From: an uncultured Prosthecobacter sp.
GTDB lineage: Bacteria; Verrucomicrobiota; Verrucomicrobiia; Verrucomicrobiales; Verrucomicrobiaceae
Length of the DNA stretch: 20,604 bases
NCBI GenBank assembly: GCA_947523045.1
Contig: CANNUR010000028.1
Coordinates: forward strand, 1-20,604
Direction of reading: 5' to 3'
This document shows, piece after piece, positions 1 to 8,594 of the stretch; position 1 is the stretch's first letter; each line of letters begins with the position of its first letter. Position numbers and translations under genes: made by a program. The notes under the pieces are model-generated. The model ran no database searches. It was given only the letters and a program-made list of their open reading frames with translations, and was not told where the DNA came from.

Positions 1-918
1 GCCGAGGGCAGGGTGACACCGGCGGTGTGGAGCCTGAGCCGCGACAGCGCCGGCATGATGGTGCGCTTCAAGACTGACGCCGCCAGCATCCACGTGCATT
101 ACAAGCTGATGAAGGCCAACCTTGGCATGCCGCACATGCCGGCAACCGGCGTCAGTGGCGTCGATCTCTATGCGCGCGACAGTGACGGCCGCTGGAAGTG
201 GGTGCAGGTGACCAAGCCGGCGACCCAGGAGGTGAAGGCCGAGATCATCAAGGATCTGGCGCCCGGCTACCGCGAGTATGCCGCCTACCTGCCGCTGTAC
301 AATGGCGTTGAGTTTTTGTCGATCGGCGTGCCCAAGGGCGCGAAGTTTGAAGGGCAGGCGCCGCGTCCGCGGCCAATTGTGTTTTACGGCACCAGCATCA
401 CCCATGGCGCCTGCGCCAGCCGTCCGGGCATGGTGCACACGGGCATCCTCGGACGCCGTTTCGACATGCCGGTGGTCAACCTCGGCTTCTCCGGCAACGG
501 CCGCATGGATGCCGCGGTCGGCGAGTACCTCGTGCAGCTCGATGCCGCCGTGTATGTCATCGACTGCCTTCCGAACATGCAGCCGGCGCAGGTGACCGAG
601 AAGTGCGTGCCGCTGGTGCGCCAGCTGCGCTCCGCCAAGCCGGAGACGCCGATCGTGCTGGTCGAGGACCGCCGGTTCACGAACGACTGGATCACGCCGC
701 TCAAGCGCCAGTTTCACACCGACAACCATGCCGCCCTGCGCGCCGCCTACGACACTCTGGTCAAGGAGGGCGTGAAGAACCTGCATTACATCGAGGGTGA
801 CAAGCTTTATGGCGAGGACACCGAGGGCGCGACCGATGCCTCGCATGCCAGCGACCTGGGTTTCATGCGCCAGGCCGACATTTTTGAGCCGGTGCTGCGC
901 CGCGCGCTCGGTCGCTGA
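1..918 (+). CDS. SGNH/GDSL-type esterase, 5' end outside window
   Basis: This is a secreted- or cytoplasmic-type SGNH hydrolase predicted to cleave an ester; the substrate cannot be read. The frame is open through base 1, so the true start lies upstream; a GTG at 13 is only the first in-window start codon. Counting from that GTG, an N-terminal beta domain carries the GVDLY motif (about 49-53) typical of the GxDLY domain that precedes this SGNH subfamily. The catalytic domain shows block I YGTSITHG with the nucleophile Ser at 128 (GTS replaces GDS), the GFSGNG block near 158-163, DCLPNM near 184-189, and the C-terminal Asp-x-x-His pair at Asp275/His278 in TDASHASD. The domain order and spacing fit the family well. 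The gene ends 49 bases before aat; what lies upstream is unknown. Confidence 0.85.
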   Translation, partial: AEGRVTPAVWSLSRDSAGMMVRFKTDAASIHVHYKLMKANLGMPHMPATGVSGVDLYARDSDGRWKWVQVTKPATQEVKAEIIKDLAPGYREYAAYLPLYNGVEFLSIGVPKGAKFEGQAPRPRPIVFYGTSITHGACASRPGMVHTGILGRRFDMPVVNLGFSGNGRMDAAVGEYLVQLDAAVYVIDCLPNMQPAQVTEKCVPLVRQLRSAKPETPIVLVEDRRFTNDWITPLKRQFHTDNHAALRAAYDTLVKEGVKNLHYIEGDKLYGEDTEGATDASHASDLGFMRQADIFEPVLRRALGR

Positions 919-925
919 GCCGAGG

Positions 926-954
926 TTGCAATGCGGCGGGCGCGTCCGTAACAT
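926..954 (+). promoter_or_regulatory. Candidate sigma-70-like promoter for aat
   Basis: TTGCAA at 926-931 and TAACAT at 949-954 are separated by exactly 17 bases. They match the -35 and -10 consensus at 5/6 and 4/6 positions. Transcription would begin near 961, leaving a leader of only about 7 bases before the ATG at 968, which agrees with the lack of any Shine-Dalgarno sequence there. This is visual pattern matching only. Confidence 0.4.
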
Positions 955-967
955 TGGGCCGCCCGCC

Positions 968-1570
968 ATGCTTGATCCCGTCCAACTGCTCTGCGCTTAC
1001 TGCGAGGGGGTGTTCCCCATGGGCGAGGCCGACGGCTCGGTGTCGTGGTACCGGCCGCGCCGGCGCGGCATCCTGCCGGTGGCCGAGTTTCATGTCCCGC
1101 GGCGGTTTTTGCAATCCCTGCGCCACAGTCCCTTTGAGGTGCGCTGGAACACCGCCTTTGGTGATGTCATGCGCGGCTGTGCCGACCGCCAGGAGACTTG
1201 GATCACCGACGCCATCCTTGACAGCTACGAGGAACTGCACCGGCTCGGTTTCGCCCACAGCGCCGAGGTCTGGCGTGAGGGCCGGCTCAGGGGCGGGGTG
1301 TATGGAGTTGCCATCGGCGGCGCCTTTTTTGGCGAGAGCATGTTCAGTCGCGAACCGCAGGCCTCAAAGACCGCGCTGGTGCACCTGCAGTGGCGTTTGC
1401 GCGAGCGCGGCTTCATCCTGCATGACACCCAGTGGACCACGCCGCACCTGGCGCAGTTTGGCGGTCATGAGATTCCCTGCGCGCGCTACCTCGACCTGCT
1501 GGCGCGGGCGATCCGCCTGCCTGTGAGCTTTGACGATCGTCCCGTGTCGTTCCCCCTCGTCCTTCGCTGA
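968..1570 (+). CDS. aat: Leucyl/phenylalanyl-tRNA--protein transferase
   Basis: Aat transfers Leu or Phe from aminoacyl-tRNA to the N-terminus of proteins that begin with Arg or Lys, marking them for ClpAP degradation (bacterial N-end rule); it acts in the cytoplasm. The 200-residue protein shows the family signatures in order: GVFPMGE (14-20), WYRPRRRGILP (27-37), the central GGVYGVAIGGAFFGESMFSR (109-128) followed by ASKTALVHL, and a C-terminal block with GGHEIP and YLDLLAR. The frame is open further upstream to 797, but that region overlaps the esterase gene and encodes nothing family-like. ATG 968 gives the conserved N-terminus, so I chose it. It is slightly shorter than the E. coli protein (about 234 residues). 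It is followed 24 bases later by the chelatase-like gene. Confidence 0.95.
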   Translation: MLDPVQLLCAYCEGVFPMGEADGSVSWYRPRRRGILPVAEFHVPRRFLQSLRHSPFEVRWNTAFGDVMRGCADRQETWITDAILDSYEELHRLGFAHSAEVWREGRLRGGVYGVAIGGAFFGESMFSREPQASKTALVHLQWRLRERGFILHDTQWTTPHLAQFGGHEIPCARYLDLLARAIRLPVSFDDRPVSFPLVLR

Positions 1571-1594
1571 CTTTCCCGCGTAATCCCTCCCTGC

Positions 1595-3097
1595 TTGAAC
1601 TCCTATTACCACGCCTCCCTCATCATCGTCGGCCACGGTTCGACCGTGAACCCCGACTCCAGCGCGCCCACCCATCAGCATGCCGACACGATCCGGCGCA
1701 TGGGGGTGTTTCGCGAGGTCGCCTGCTGCTTCTGGAAGGAGGAGCCGACGATGCGCGAGATCTTTGAAGCCGTGGAGGGCGAGGTCGTGTACATCGTGCC
1801 GAACTTCATCAGCGAGGGCTACTTCTGCCAGCAGGTGCTGCCGCGCGAGCTGCGGCTCGACGGCCCGGTGACGCAGCGCGACGGACGCACGTTCTGCTAC
1901 TGCGATCCGGTGGGCATTCACCCGAACATGACGCGGCTGCTGCTGCAGCGGGCCGACGAGGTGGCGCCCGGCGTGCCGCGCGAGGCGACGAGCCTGGTCA
2001 TCGTCGGCCACGGCACCAGCCTCAATGAGAACTCGACCAAGGCGATTCAGGAGCAGGTGCGACTCATCCGCGAGGGCGGTTATGGATTTGCCGAGGTGCT
2101 CGACGCCTACATGGAGGAGGCACCGCTGGTTTCCGACTGGGTGCAGTTGACGAACGCGCCGAATGTCGTGGTGGTGCCGTTCTTCATTGCCGACGGCCTG
2201 CACAGCTTCCAGGACATTCCGGTACTGCTTGGCATGGAGAAGGAACCGGGCAAGGCGCTCAGTGAGATGGAGGTGTTTCGCCAGAACCCCATCGAGATGC
2301 ACGGTCGCCACCTCTACTACAGCGGCGCCATCGGCACCGAGCCGCATCTGGCCGATGTCATCCTCGACCAGGTGCGCGATTTCGACCGTCGCCACCCCGG
2401 CGTGGGGCAGGGTGCTGCCGCGCAGGCTTCGGCCCAGGAACAGGCGCTGGCAGGCTGGCTGGAACAGGGACGCCAGGCCATCGGCCAGATCGTCATCAGC
2501 GCCGTGCCCGGTGGCTGGGAACTGCGTCATCGCGACGACCGCGCCACGGACCAGGCGGCTTTGGAAACGCACGCACAGCCCGAGGATGCGCGTGTCATCG
2601 CCCGCTACGATGCGGCCGGCGCCTTCCGCCCCATCAAGACGGCGCCCGATCTCAAGCGCGGCTGGCGGTTGGTCCTGCCAGACCTCGCCGGCGTGCGGCT
2701 GGCGCTGGAATTCTTTTATCCCGCCGCCCTCGGCATGGCGCTGGCCCAGGAGCGTGGCACGCTCGAGCCGGTGCCGCTGCGCGCGTTGCTCGGTCGCCAG
2801 ACCGGCATGTACCGCTTCGCCAACGGCATCACCGACGACCAGGCCTGCGCGATCCTGGGGCGCTGCTGCAACACGGCGACAAAATGCCTGCGACGGATCG
2901 TCTACCCGCTCGCCGAGGGACAGCCCCTGTATGGCCCCGCCGAGGCCAAGCTCGGTGCCGAGGCCGGTCATGCCGGCGAGGGGGAGTCGGCCATCCCGCT
3001 GCTCTGCATGGAGGCCTGCAATCACATCGTCTCGGCGGCGCGCAAGCAGGCGCGCGAGAATTTTGAGGCCAAGGAACGCGAGGCGGCGGCCTCCTGA
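1595..3097 (+). CDS. DR2241-like CbiX-type chelatase with cysteine-rich C-terminal domain
   Basis: The N-terminal half (about 1-275) holds two tandem CbiX-like ferredoxin-fold chelatase modules. Each has the metal-binding signature: VGHGS with His14 and VGHGT with His139. Family enzymes insert Co or Fe into sirohydrochlorin or related tetrapyrroles. The C-terminal half does not look like classical CbiX: it contains Cys418, Cys424, Cys425, Cys431, Cys471 and Cys475, suiting an Fe-S cluster. From memory, the Deinococcus protein DR2241 has this architecture (two chelatase domains plus a 4Fe-4S domain and a stabilising domain). Start: TTG at 1595 is the only start codon near the first GHG strand; no ATG is available. 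No cobalamin or siroheme genes lie nearby, so the substrate is open. The true reaction and cluster content are inferred. Confidence 0.82.
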   Translation: MNSYYHASLIIVGHGSTVNPDSSAPTHQHADTIRRMGVFREVACCFWKEEPTMREIFEAVEGEVVYIVPNFISEGYFCQQVLPRELRLDGPVTQRDGRTFCYCDPVGIHPNMTRLLLQRADEVAPGVPREATSLVIVGHGTSLNENSTKAIQEQVRLIREGGYGFAEVLDAYMEEAPLVSDWVQLTNAPNVVVVPFFIADGLHSFQDIPVLLGMEKEPGKALSEMEVFRQNPIEMHGRHLYYSGAIGTEPHLADVILDQVRDFDRRHPGVGQGAAAQASAQEQALAGWLEQGRQAIGQIVISAVPGGWELRHRDDRATDQAALETHAQPEDARVIARYDAAGAFRPIKTAPDLKRGWRLVLPDLAGVRLALEFFYPAALGMALAQERGTLEPVPLRALLGRQTGMYRFANGITDDQACAILGRCCNTATKCLRRIVYPLAEGQPLYGPAEAKLGAEAGHAGEGESAIPLLCMEACNHIVSAARKQARENFEAKEREAAAS

Positions 3098-3102
3098 AAC
3101 CC

Positions 3103-3130
3103 TTGTCAGCGCCGGCCCGGCGGCTATGGT
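3103..3130 (+). promoter_or_regulatory. Candidate promoter for the AsmA-like gene
   Basis: TTGTCA (3103-3108, 5/6 to consensus) and TATGGT (3125-3130, 4/6) are 16 bases apart, in the 42-base gap after the chelatase gene. The predicted start site falls near 3137, within a few bases of the ATG at 3140, implying a nearly leaderless mRNA. Confidence 0.4.
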
Positions 3131-3139
3131 GACAGCTTG

Positions 3140-5824
3140 ATGAAGCGGTTTCTCCGACGCCTGCTCAAGCTGACGATCGCCAGCGGTCTGCTGGCGGCCG
3201 CCGTCTATGCGGGCTCGGAGGCCTTTGGCGAACGCTGGCGCGGCTACGTCATCGCCCGCCTCGGCGAACGCGGCCTGCACATGGATTTCCGCCGCCTCGT
3301 GCTCGATCCCTTCGGCGGCCTGATGGCGCGCGACGTGCGTCTCTATTCGCGCGCCGACCGCCGGCAGCTGCTGGTGTCGGTGGATCGTCTGCGCATGGAT
3401 GTGGAGTTTGGTCGACTGCTCGAAAAGCGTTTCGAGGTGCAGGGTTTTGAATTGAGCCAGGCCAACCTGAGCATCCCGGTCGATCCGCCCGAGAATGCGG
3501 CGTCGGCCGAGCCGACGATGCTCGAGGTGCGCGACCTCAGCGCGCGCGCCTTCCTGCGCGACCGTCGGCTCGAGCTGCGCCATGCCGAGGGCATGCTTTC
3601 CGGCATCCGCCTGAATCTGTCGGGCGACATCCTGCTGCCGGCGCCGGACAAGGACAAGCCGCAGGACAAACCGCAGCTGACCCTGCAGGACCGCATCAAG
3701 GTGCTGCGCAACCATCAGCAGCGCATCCAGAAGGGGCTTGACTGGCTGCAGCGTTTCCAGTTTGCGACGCCACCGCGCCTGACCCTCGAAGTGCAGGGGG
3801 AGATCGACCGGCCGCTGGAGATGAATGCCCGGCTGGTGCTGGAAGCCGATGGCATGAGCTACGGCAGTTATGCCTGTCGCGAGGTGGTCGCCGAGGCCGA
3901 GTACCGCTCCGGTCTGATGGATTTGACGCGGTTTTTCCTGCGCGATGCCACCGGGCAGGTGAGTGCCAATGCGACCTGGCGCATGGCTTCGCCGGAACTG
4001 AAGTTTCACCTCAGCTCCAGTGCCGATCTGCCCGGCCTGGCCCAGGCTTTCCTGAGCAGCGACAAGCTGCGCGAGATCGTCTTTTACGACAGCCCCAACC
4101 TCGCGCTCGACGGCGTTTGGTTTGTGGTGGGCGAGCTGGCGCCGCACAAGCGGCCGGTGCGGGTCACCGGCAGCCTCGATTGCGGCCGCTTCAGCACCCG
4201 CGGTGCGGTCTTCGACGGCCTGTCGGCCAAGTTCGGGGTCGCTCCCGAAGGCGTGTATATCCGCGACCTCGTCCTGCGTCATCAGACCGGCACGCTGAGC
4301 GCGCAGGTGCTCACGCATGAGGACCAGGGCTTCCGCTACCGCGCCCTGCTGCGCATGGATCCAAATGCCTTCCTGCCGTTTGCGCAGATGGAGAAGACCC
4401 GCGAGATCCTGCGCCGCTTTGAGTTCAGTGCGCTCTCGAACATCTTCTTTGAACTTGAGGGTGCGGGGCCGAAGGCCGACCTGCAGGAATGCCTCAACCG
4501 CGGCCGCGGCGAGCTGCGCAATTTCAAGTACCGCGGGGTCGACCTCGACCTGCTCTCCGCCGATGTCGAATTCAAGGATCCCAAGCAGCACTACCGCAAT
4601 GTACGGCTGCAGCGGCCGGAGGGCGTGGCTGAGGTCGCCCACATCGAGGTCGACGATGATGCCGACTGGGTGCGCCTGACCGGTTTGAAGTCGGGGGTGG
4701 ATCCGGTGGCGGTGACCAGCTGTTTCGCGCCGAAGACCGCGGCCCACATCGCCAAGTACCGGCTGCCGGCCGACACGACGGTCGAGCTCGACGGACTCAT
4801 CGATTACAAGGGCGGTGAGGGTAGCGACTTCAAGGTCAGCTTTCGCCATGAGCAGGGCGAGGGGTATTACACCGTACTGGGCGAGGACTACGCCATTGCC
4901 TCGCCGCAGGGCGACCTGCACATCCTCGCGGGAGACCTCAACTTTGACGTGCGCGGCCGGGTGCACGGTGGCGCGATGAATGTGCGCGGTCAGGTGAGTG
5001 TGCAGCCGGAGCGCGACGAGTTTGCCGTCGAGGTCAAGGCGGCGCGCTTCCCGCGCGAGGTGTTCGGTCGCAACGTGCCGTTTGAGAATGTCACGGCCAA
5101 GGTGAGTGGTGTCGGCGAGACGACGAACTTCGACGTCAAGGCGCGCCTGCTCGGCGGCAGCTTCGATCTCAAGGGGCGGCTGCAGGACACGGCGCCGCCG
5201 AGGCCCTACCGCGGCGAGATGCGTCTCGATGGTGTCAGTTTTCAGCGCTTCGCGCAGATCTATTCGAAGACCGCCGAGACCGAGGGCGATCTCACCGGGC
5301 ATTTCCGGTTCGAGGGACGCGAGGACAACTGGAAGGCGCTCAAGGGCGAGGGCGCAGCCATCATCCTCAACGGCAATCTCTATGCCGTGCCCATCCTCGG
5401 ACCGCTGACGCCACTGCTCGACAACCTGTTGCCGGGCAAGATCAAGGATTACAACGTTGCTACCGAGGCCAACTGCACCTTCCGAATCGCCGACGGCTTC
5501 GTTCTCACCGACAATTTCGAGGCCCTGACCAGCGTGTTCAAGCTGGCTTCCAGTGGGCGCATCAACTTCATCGACGATGCCGTCGATCTTACCACCCAGG
5601 TTCGGGTGCGCGGGTTGCCGGGCCTCGTGCTGCGACCGTTCAGCGAGCTCTTCGAGTTCCAGGGCGAGGGCACGGTCAAGGACACTCGCTGGACACCGAG
5701 CCTGCTCAAAGGCGTGCCGCGAGACAAGGACGCTGGTGAGGCGCCGAAGGCTGCCCCCTCACTGCGGCTGCCCCTGCCGTCGCTGCCATCGTTCTTCAAT
5801 CGCTCCGATTCCCGCAAACGCTGA
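3140..5824 (+). CDS. AsmA-like envelope protein (AsmA/TamB-type repetitive beta protein)
   Basis: This is an 894-residue protein with a basic N-terminus (MKRFLRRLLK) and one membrane segment at about 10-27, followed by a long region of alternating beta strands expected to sit in the periplasm. AsmA/TamB-type proteins form elongated beta-taco grooves that bridge the inner and outer membranes and are implicated in lipid transport or envelope biogenesis. The C-terminal part (about 640-855), with the 'GNLYAVPILGPLTPLL' segment and then 'GRINFIDDAVDLTTQVRV', closely resembles the conserved AsmA C-terminal domain. A charged DKDKPQDKPQ loop lies near residue 170. A TTG at 3137 is also in frame, but ATG 3140 gives the better start. 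The next gene begins 6 bases after the stop, so the two are probably co-transcribed. The exact cargo is unknown. Confidence 0.8.
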   Translation: MKRFLRRLLKLTIASGLLAAAVYAGSEAFGERWRGYVIARLGERGLHMDFRRLVLDPFGGLMARDVRLYSRADRRQLLVSVDRLRMDVEFGRLLEKRFEVQGFELSQANLSIPVDPPENAASAEPTMLEVRDLSARAFLRDRRLELRHAEGMLSGIRLNLSGDILLPAPDKDKPQDKPQLTLQDRIKVLRNHQQRIQKGLDWLQRFQFATPPRLTLEVQGEIDRPLEMNARLVLEADGMSYGSYACREVVAEAEYRSGLMDLTRFFLRDATGQVSANATWRMASPELKFHLSSSADLPGLAQAFLSSDKLREIVFYDSPNLALDGVWFVVGELAPHKRPVRVTGSLDCGRFSTRGAVFDGLSAKFGVAPEGVYIRDLVLRHQTGTLSAQVLTHEDQGFRYRALLRMDPNAFLPFAQMEKTREILRRFEFSALSNIFFELEGAGPKADLQECLNRGRGELRNFKYRGVDLDLLSADVEFKDPKQHYRNVRLQRPEGVAEVAHIEVDDDADWVRLTGLKSGVDPVAVTSCFAPKTAAHIAKYRLPADTTVELDGLIDYKGGEGSDFKVSFRHEQGEGYYTVLGEDYAIASPQGDLHILAGDLNFDVRGRVHGGAMNVRGQVSVQPERDEFAVEVKAARFPREVFGRNVPFENVTAKVSGVGETTNFDVKARLLGGSFDLKGRLQDTAPPRPYRGEMRLDGVSFQRFAQIYSKTAETEGDLTGHFRFEGREDNWKALKGEGAAIILNGNLYAVPILGPLTPLLDNLLPGKIKDYNVATEANCTFRIADGFVLTDNFEALTSVFKLASSGRINFIDDAVDLTTQVRVRGLPGLVLRPFSELFEFQGEGTVKDTRWTPSLLKGVPRDKDAGEAPKAAPSLRLPLPSLPSFFNRSDSRKR

Positions 5825-5830
5825 CGCGCT

Positions 5831-7618
5831 TTGCGGTTGCGCTGGGCCGCGGCCCGGCCACCCGTCGTTGCCGTGCCGCCCGCCCCTCCCTTCACCATCC
5901 TGCTGCCGCTCGCCCTGATCGGCCTGTGGCTGGGACTGCACGCTCGTCGCCCGCGGGAGCGGCGACCGCTGGCAGCCGTGGGGCTTGCCGGTGCCGGCCT
6001 CGCCAAGCTGCTGCTGCTGGTCCTGCCGCTGGAAGGTTGGGTCGTCGATGCTCTCGCCGCCGCTCCGCTGACGCGCAGCGGTTGGTCGGTCTGGGGCTCG
6101 ACCCTGGCCTATTCGGCCCAGCTGTTTCTGCTGCTCTCGGGTCTTGCCGATCTGCTGACGGCCATCTCCCTGCTGCTGCTGAAAAAACGCCTGCCCGACC
6201 TGCTGCGCGCACCGTTTCGGGCCGAAAGCTTCACCGGCCTGTGGCGGCGTTTCTGCCTGCCGGCACGCCGTCTTGGCAGTGCGCGGCGACAGGCCGCCGC
6301 CGGCCTGTTGCTGGTGGCGGCGACCGCGCTGTTCTGGCGCGGCTGGGCTCCGCCCGTGCTGGCCTGGCTGGCACTGCACGCGCTGCTCATGGCTGCCGAG
6401 GCCGCGCGCGGCGGGCGCAGTCTGTTCGCCGGTCCGGTGCCGCCGCCGCTGCGTGCGGTTTTGGTTGCCGTGGTCTGGGCCTTGTCGGCCGTGCTGCTGC
6501 TCTCGGCCGATTTCGCTGAGGCCGTCGCCAAGCTGCGCCTGCTGGCTGGCGAGGGTGAACGCACGGCCTACACCCTCGTGCTCGATGCGCGGATCGGTGG
6601 TACTTGGGAAATCGTCCTGCTCTGGGCCGCCTGGCTGAGCGCCCTTCTGCTGGCCAGCCTGCGCCGACCGCTGCACCGTCGCCCCTGGCTGCTGCTCGGT
6701 GGCGGCCCTCTGCTGGGGCTGCTGGCGCTGGTCTTCGGACCCACCCTCGCCGGGCAACCCGCGCAGACGCCGTGGGCGGCTCGGGCGGCGGATTGGAAAC
6801 GGACCGCGTTCGGCGAGGGCGACCGCCAGGTGATGGTGGGCAGTGAGGGCTGGCTGTTTGCCGTCGAGGAGTTGGAGCGCTTGACGCGCGCGCCGCGGCC
6901 GGGTTGTGCCGAGGATTTGCTCGCTCGGCTCGAAGCCTGGCGCGGGCAGGGGACGGAGGTGCTGGTGGTGCCGGTGCCATCGAAGCTCGCCCTGCAGCCC
7001 GAGGCCCTGCTGCCGGCGAAGTTTGCCGGGCCGCTGCGGCCGGCCGATCTGCCGGCCAAGCTCGCGGCCCTGGAGGCTGCCGGTGCCAGGGTGCTGGATC
7101 CGGCGGCGGCCTTGTGGGAGGCGCGCCGCCGGCAGCCGCCCTACTTCCGGCAGGATCGGCACTGGACGCCCGAGGCGATGAAGCAGACCGCGCTCGCCGT
7201 CGCGGCGCGGGTGCGGCGCGACTGGCCGCGGCTGGCGGCCGACACCACGCCGCTGGTCGATGCCCGCGTACTCGAACGCGCGTCGGTCGGCGACCTCGCT
7301 CTGGACCTGCTCGGCGACCTGGCGGAGACGCGATTCGGAGTTGAGTCGGCGACCCTGGTGGCGCTGCGCGGGCTGCCGGCCGATCGGTCATCGCCGGTGC
7401 TGGTGGTGGGCGATGGCCTGCGCCGGGTGTTCGATGATCCGGCGTTGGGCTTTGGCGATCCGGAGGGCGAAGCACAGAGCGCCGGCTTCACGGCCCAGCT
7501 GGCGGCTCTGCTGGCGCGTTCGCTCGATGAGGCGGACGAGTCGGAAGTGCTCACCGATCCCACGCGCGCCGTCGACAAGCGGTTGATCGTCTGGCTGCTG
7601 CCGGCGGACGCGCTGTGA
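5831..7618 (+). CDS. Fusion: degenerate MBOAT-like membrane region plus AlgJ/AlgX-like SGNH domain
   Basis: This is a 595-residue polytopic membrane protein. Residues about 46-200 resemble the middle-to-C-terminal part of AlgI-type MBOAT O-acyltransferases: a 'GLAKLLLLVLPLEGWVVDAL' segment, then LAYSAQLFLLLSG, then APFRAESFTGLWRRF (Trp138-Arg139-Arg140). The MBOAT histidines are missing: WRRWH reads WRRFC, and the LWHG motif reads FWRG with Arg170 at the His position. Residues about 335-595 look like AlgJ/AlgX: GSEGWLF (337-343) and the catalytic-type DRHW (Asp442, His444). AlgI and AlgJ normally act as separate proteins to O-acetylate exopolysaccharide. Only 6 bases separate it from the AsmA-like gene, so an envelope polysaccharide role is plausible. 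TTG 5831 is the first start; GTG 5873 (14 codons in) is a real alternative. The fusion reading is by eye. Confidence 0.7.
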   Translation: MRLRWAAARPPVVAVPPAPPFTILLPLALIGLWLGLHARRPRERRPLAAVGLAGAGLAKLLLLVLPLEGWVVDALAAAPLTRSGWSVWGSTLAYSAQLFLLLSGLADLLTAISLLLLKKRLPDLLRAPFRAESFTGLWRRFCLPARRLGSARRQAAAGLLLVAATALFWRGWAPPVLAWLALHALLMAAEAARGGRSLFAGPVPPPLRAVLVAVVWALSAVLLLSADFAEAVAKLRLLAGEGERTAYTLVLDARIGGTWEIVLLWAAWLSALLLASLRRPLHRRPWLLLGGGPLLGLLALVFGPTLAGQPAQTPWAARAADWKRTAFGEGDRQVMVGSEGWLFAVEELERLTRAPRPGCAEDLLARLEAWRGQGTEVLVVPVPSKLALQPEALLPAKFAGPLRPADLPAKLAALEAAGARVLDPAAALWEARRRQPPYFRQDRHWTPEAMKQTALAVAARVRRDWPRLAADTTPLVDARVLERASVGDLALDLLGDLAETRFGVESATLVALRGLPADRSSPVLVVGDGLRRVFDDPALGFGDPEGEAQSAGFTAQLAALLARSLDEADESEVLTDPTRAVDKRLIVWLLPADAL

Positions 7619-7624
7619 GCCGGG

Positions 7625-8494
7625 TCAGTCGAGGCTGCCGAGGCGGGCGTCTGGATCGGGCGCGATGAAGCCGAGATTCACCAGGAAGTCGTCCATGGCC
7701 ATGAGGGTGGCCTCGTAGTTTTCGAACGACAGGTTGAAGTTGAAGAAGCCGTGGCCCAGGCCTTCGAATTCGACGAGGTGGCAGGTGTTTTTCTTGCGCG
7801 AGCTCTTCTTGGCGAACTGTTTGGTGCCGGCGTAGGGCACCACGCGGTCGGCGGTGCCGTGCATGAGCAGCATCGGCGGCAGGCCGGGGCGGATGGCGCG
7901 CAGCAGGTTGGCCTTCTTGGCGCTGGCGGCATCGGGAAAACGTTCGAGGCCGAAGCCGTGTTTGGAGGTGTCGAGCACCGGATTGAAGAGCACCAGCGCG
8001 TTCGGCGCCGGGCTGCAGTCGAGCGCGTCGGTGGCGTCGTCGTAGCCGTCGAGCATGGCTGCGGCGGCGATGGCGTGGGCACCGCCGCTGCCGCCGACGG
8101 CGACGATTTTGCCGGGGTTGATGCCGAGGCCGGCGGCGTTGAGACGGATCCAGCGCAGGGCGCTGCGTGCATCGGCGATGGCTTCGAGCGGGCCGGCCTG
8201 GTGACGGGCGGCGACGCGGTAGTCGAAGGCCATGGTCATCATGCCGCGCGAGGCGAAGTAGACGCAGTGCGGCGCGAACTGGGCGACCTGGCCGTTGTCC
8301 CAGCCGCTGCTGAAGAAGAAGGCGGCGACCGTCGTGGGACCCTCGGGTGCCTTGGCCGGATCGGGTTGCCAGATGTAGACCGGCAGGCGGGTTTCACCGA
8401 TGATCTTGTAAACCGTTTCGTGAGCGGTTTTCAGGAGTTCCCGATTGCGGTCGAGGGGGGGCGGTTTGAGGGGACCTGCGCCGGGAGTTTCCAT
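7625..8494 (-). CDS. Alpha/beta hydrolase (esterase/lipase-like)
   Basis: This is a 289-residue alpha/beta hydrolase fold enzyme, probably a carboxylesterase, with no signal peptide. The nucleophile elbow is GGSGGAH with Ser136 (GxSxG), the acid is Asp216 in HGTADRVVP, and the base is His248 in GLGHGFFN. The oxyanion HGG/HGGG motif of hormone-sensitive-lipase-type enzymes is not present; the corresponding strand reads AAFFFSSGW (58-66). The gene converges on the MBOAT/AlgJ-like gene with a gap of only 6 bases, so no separate terminator fits between them. It is divergent from the secreted unknown at 8595. The ATG at 8494 is the only sensible start. Substrate unknown. Confidence 0.85.
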   Translation of the reverse strand: METPGAGPLKPPPLDRNRELLKTAHETVYKIIGETRLPVYIWQPDPAKAPEGPTTVAAFFFSSGWDNGQVAQFAPHCVYFASRGMMTMAFDYRVAARHQAGPLEAIADARSALRWIRLNAAGLGINPGKIVAVGGSGGAHAIAAAAMLDGYDDATDALDCSPAPNALVLFNPVLDTSKHGFGLERFPDAASAKKANLLRAIRPGLPPMLLMHGTADRVVPYAGTKQFAKKSSRKKNTCHLVEFEGLGHGFFNFNLSFENYEATLMAMDDFLVNLGFIAPDPDARLGSLD

Positions 8495-8594
8495 GAATCA
8501 AAGTGGCAAAGATGTGACTTTTGCCAAAAAGGCCCCGGCAGCAACATCTTTTCCTGGCAGGAATCGGTCGGTGCGTGGTATTTGCCGGGTGCCC

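Noticed and set aside
797..967. N-terminal extension of aat to 797
   Set aside because: It overlaps the end of the esterase gene and adds residues unlike any Aat. The conserved N-terminus starts at ATG 968.
1364..5302. A 1312-codon open frame on the minus strand
   Set aside because: It is antisense to aat, the chelatase and the AsmA-like gene, all of which have clear family motifs or proper N-termini. Its product is rich in His/Arg/Ala/Leu with no domain; it is a high-GC shadow.
5759..7475. Minus-strand frames opposite the MBOAT/AlgJ-like gene
   Set aside because: Gln/Arg/Pro-rich antisense translations with no recognisable domain; the plus strand has membrane segments and GSEGWLF/DRHW.
8445..8594. 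N-terminal extension of the secreted unknown to 8445
   Set aside because: It would place 50 residues before a clear signal peptide and overlap the divergent hydrolase start.
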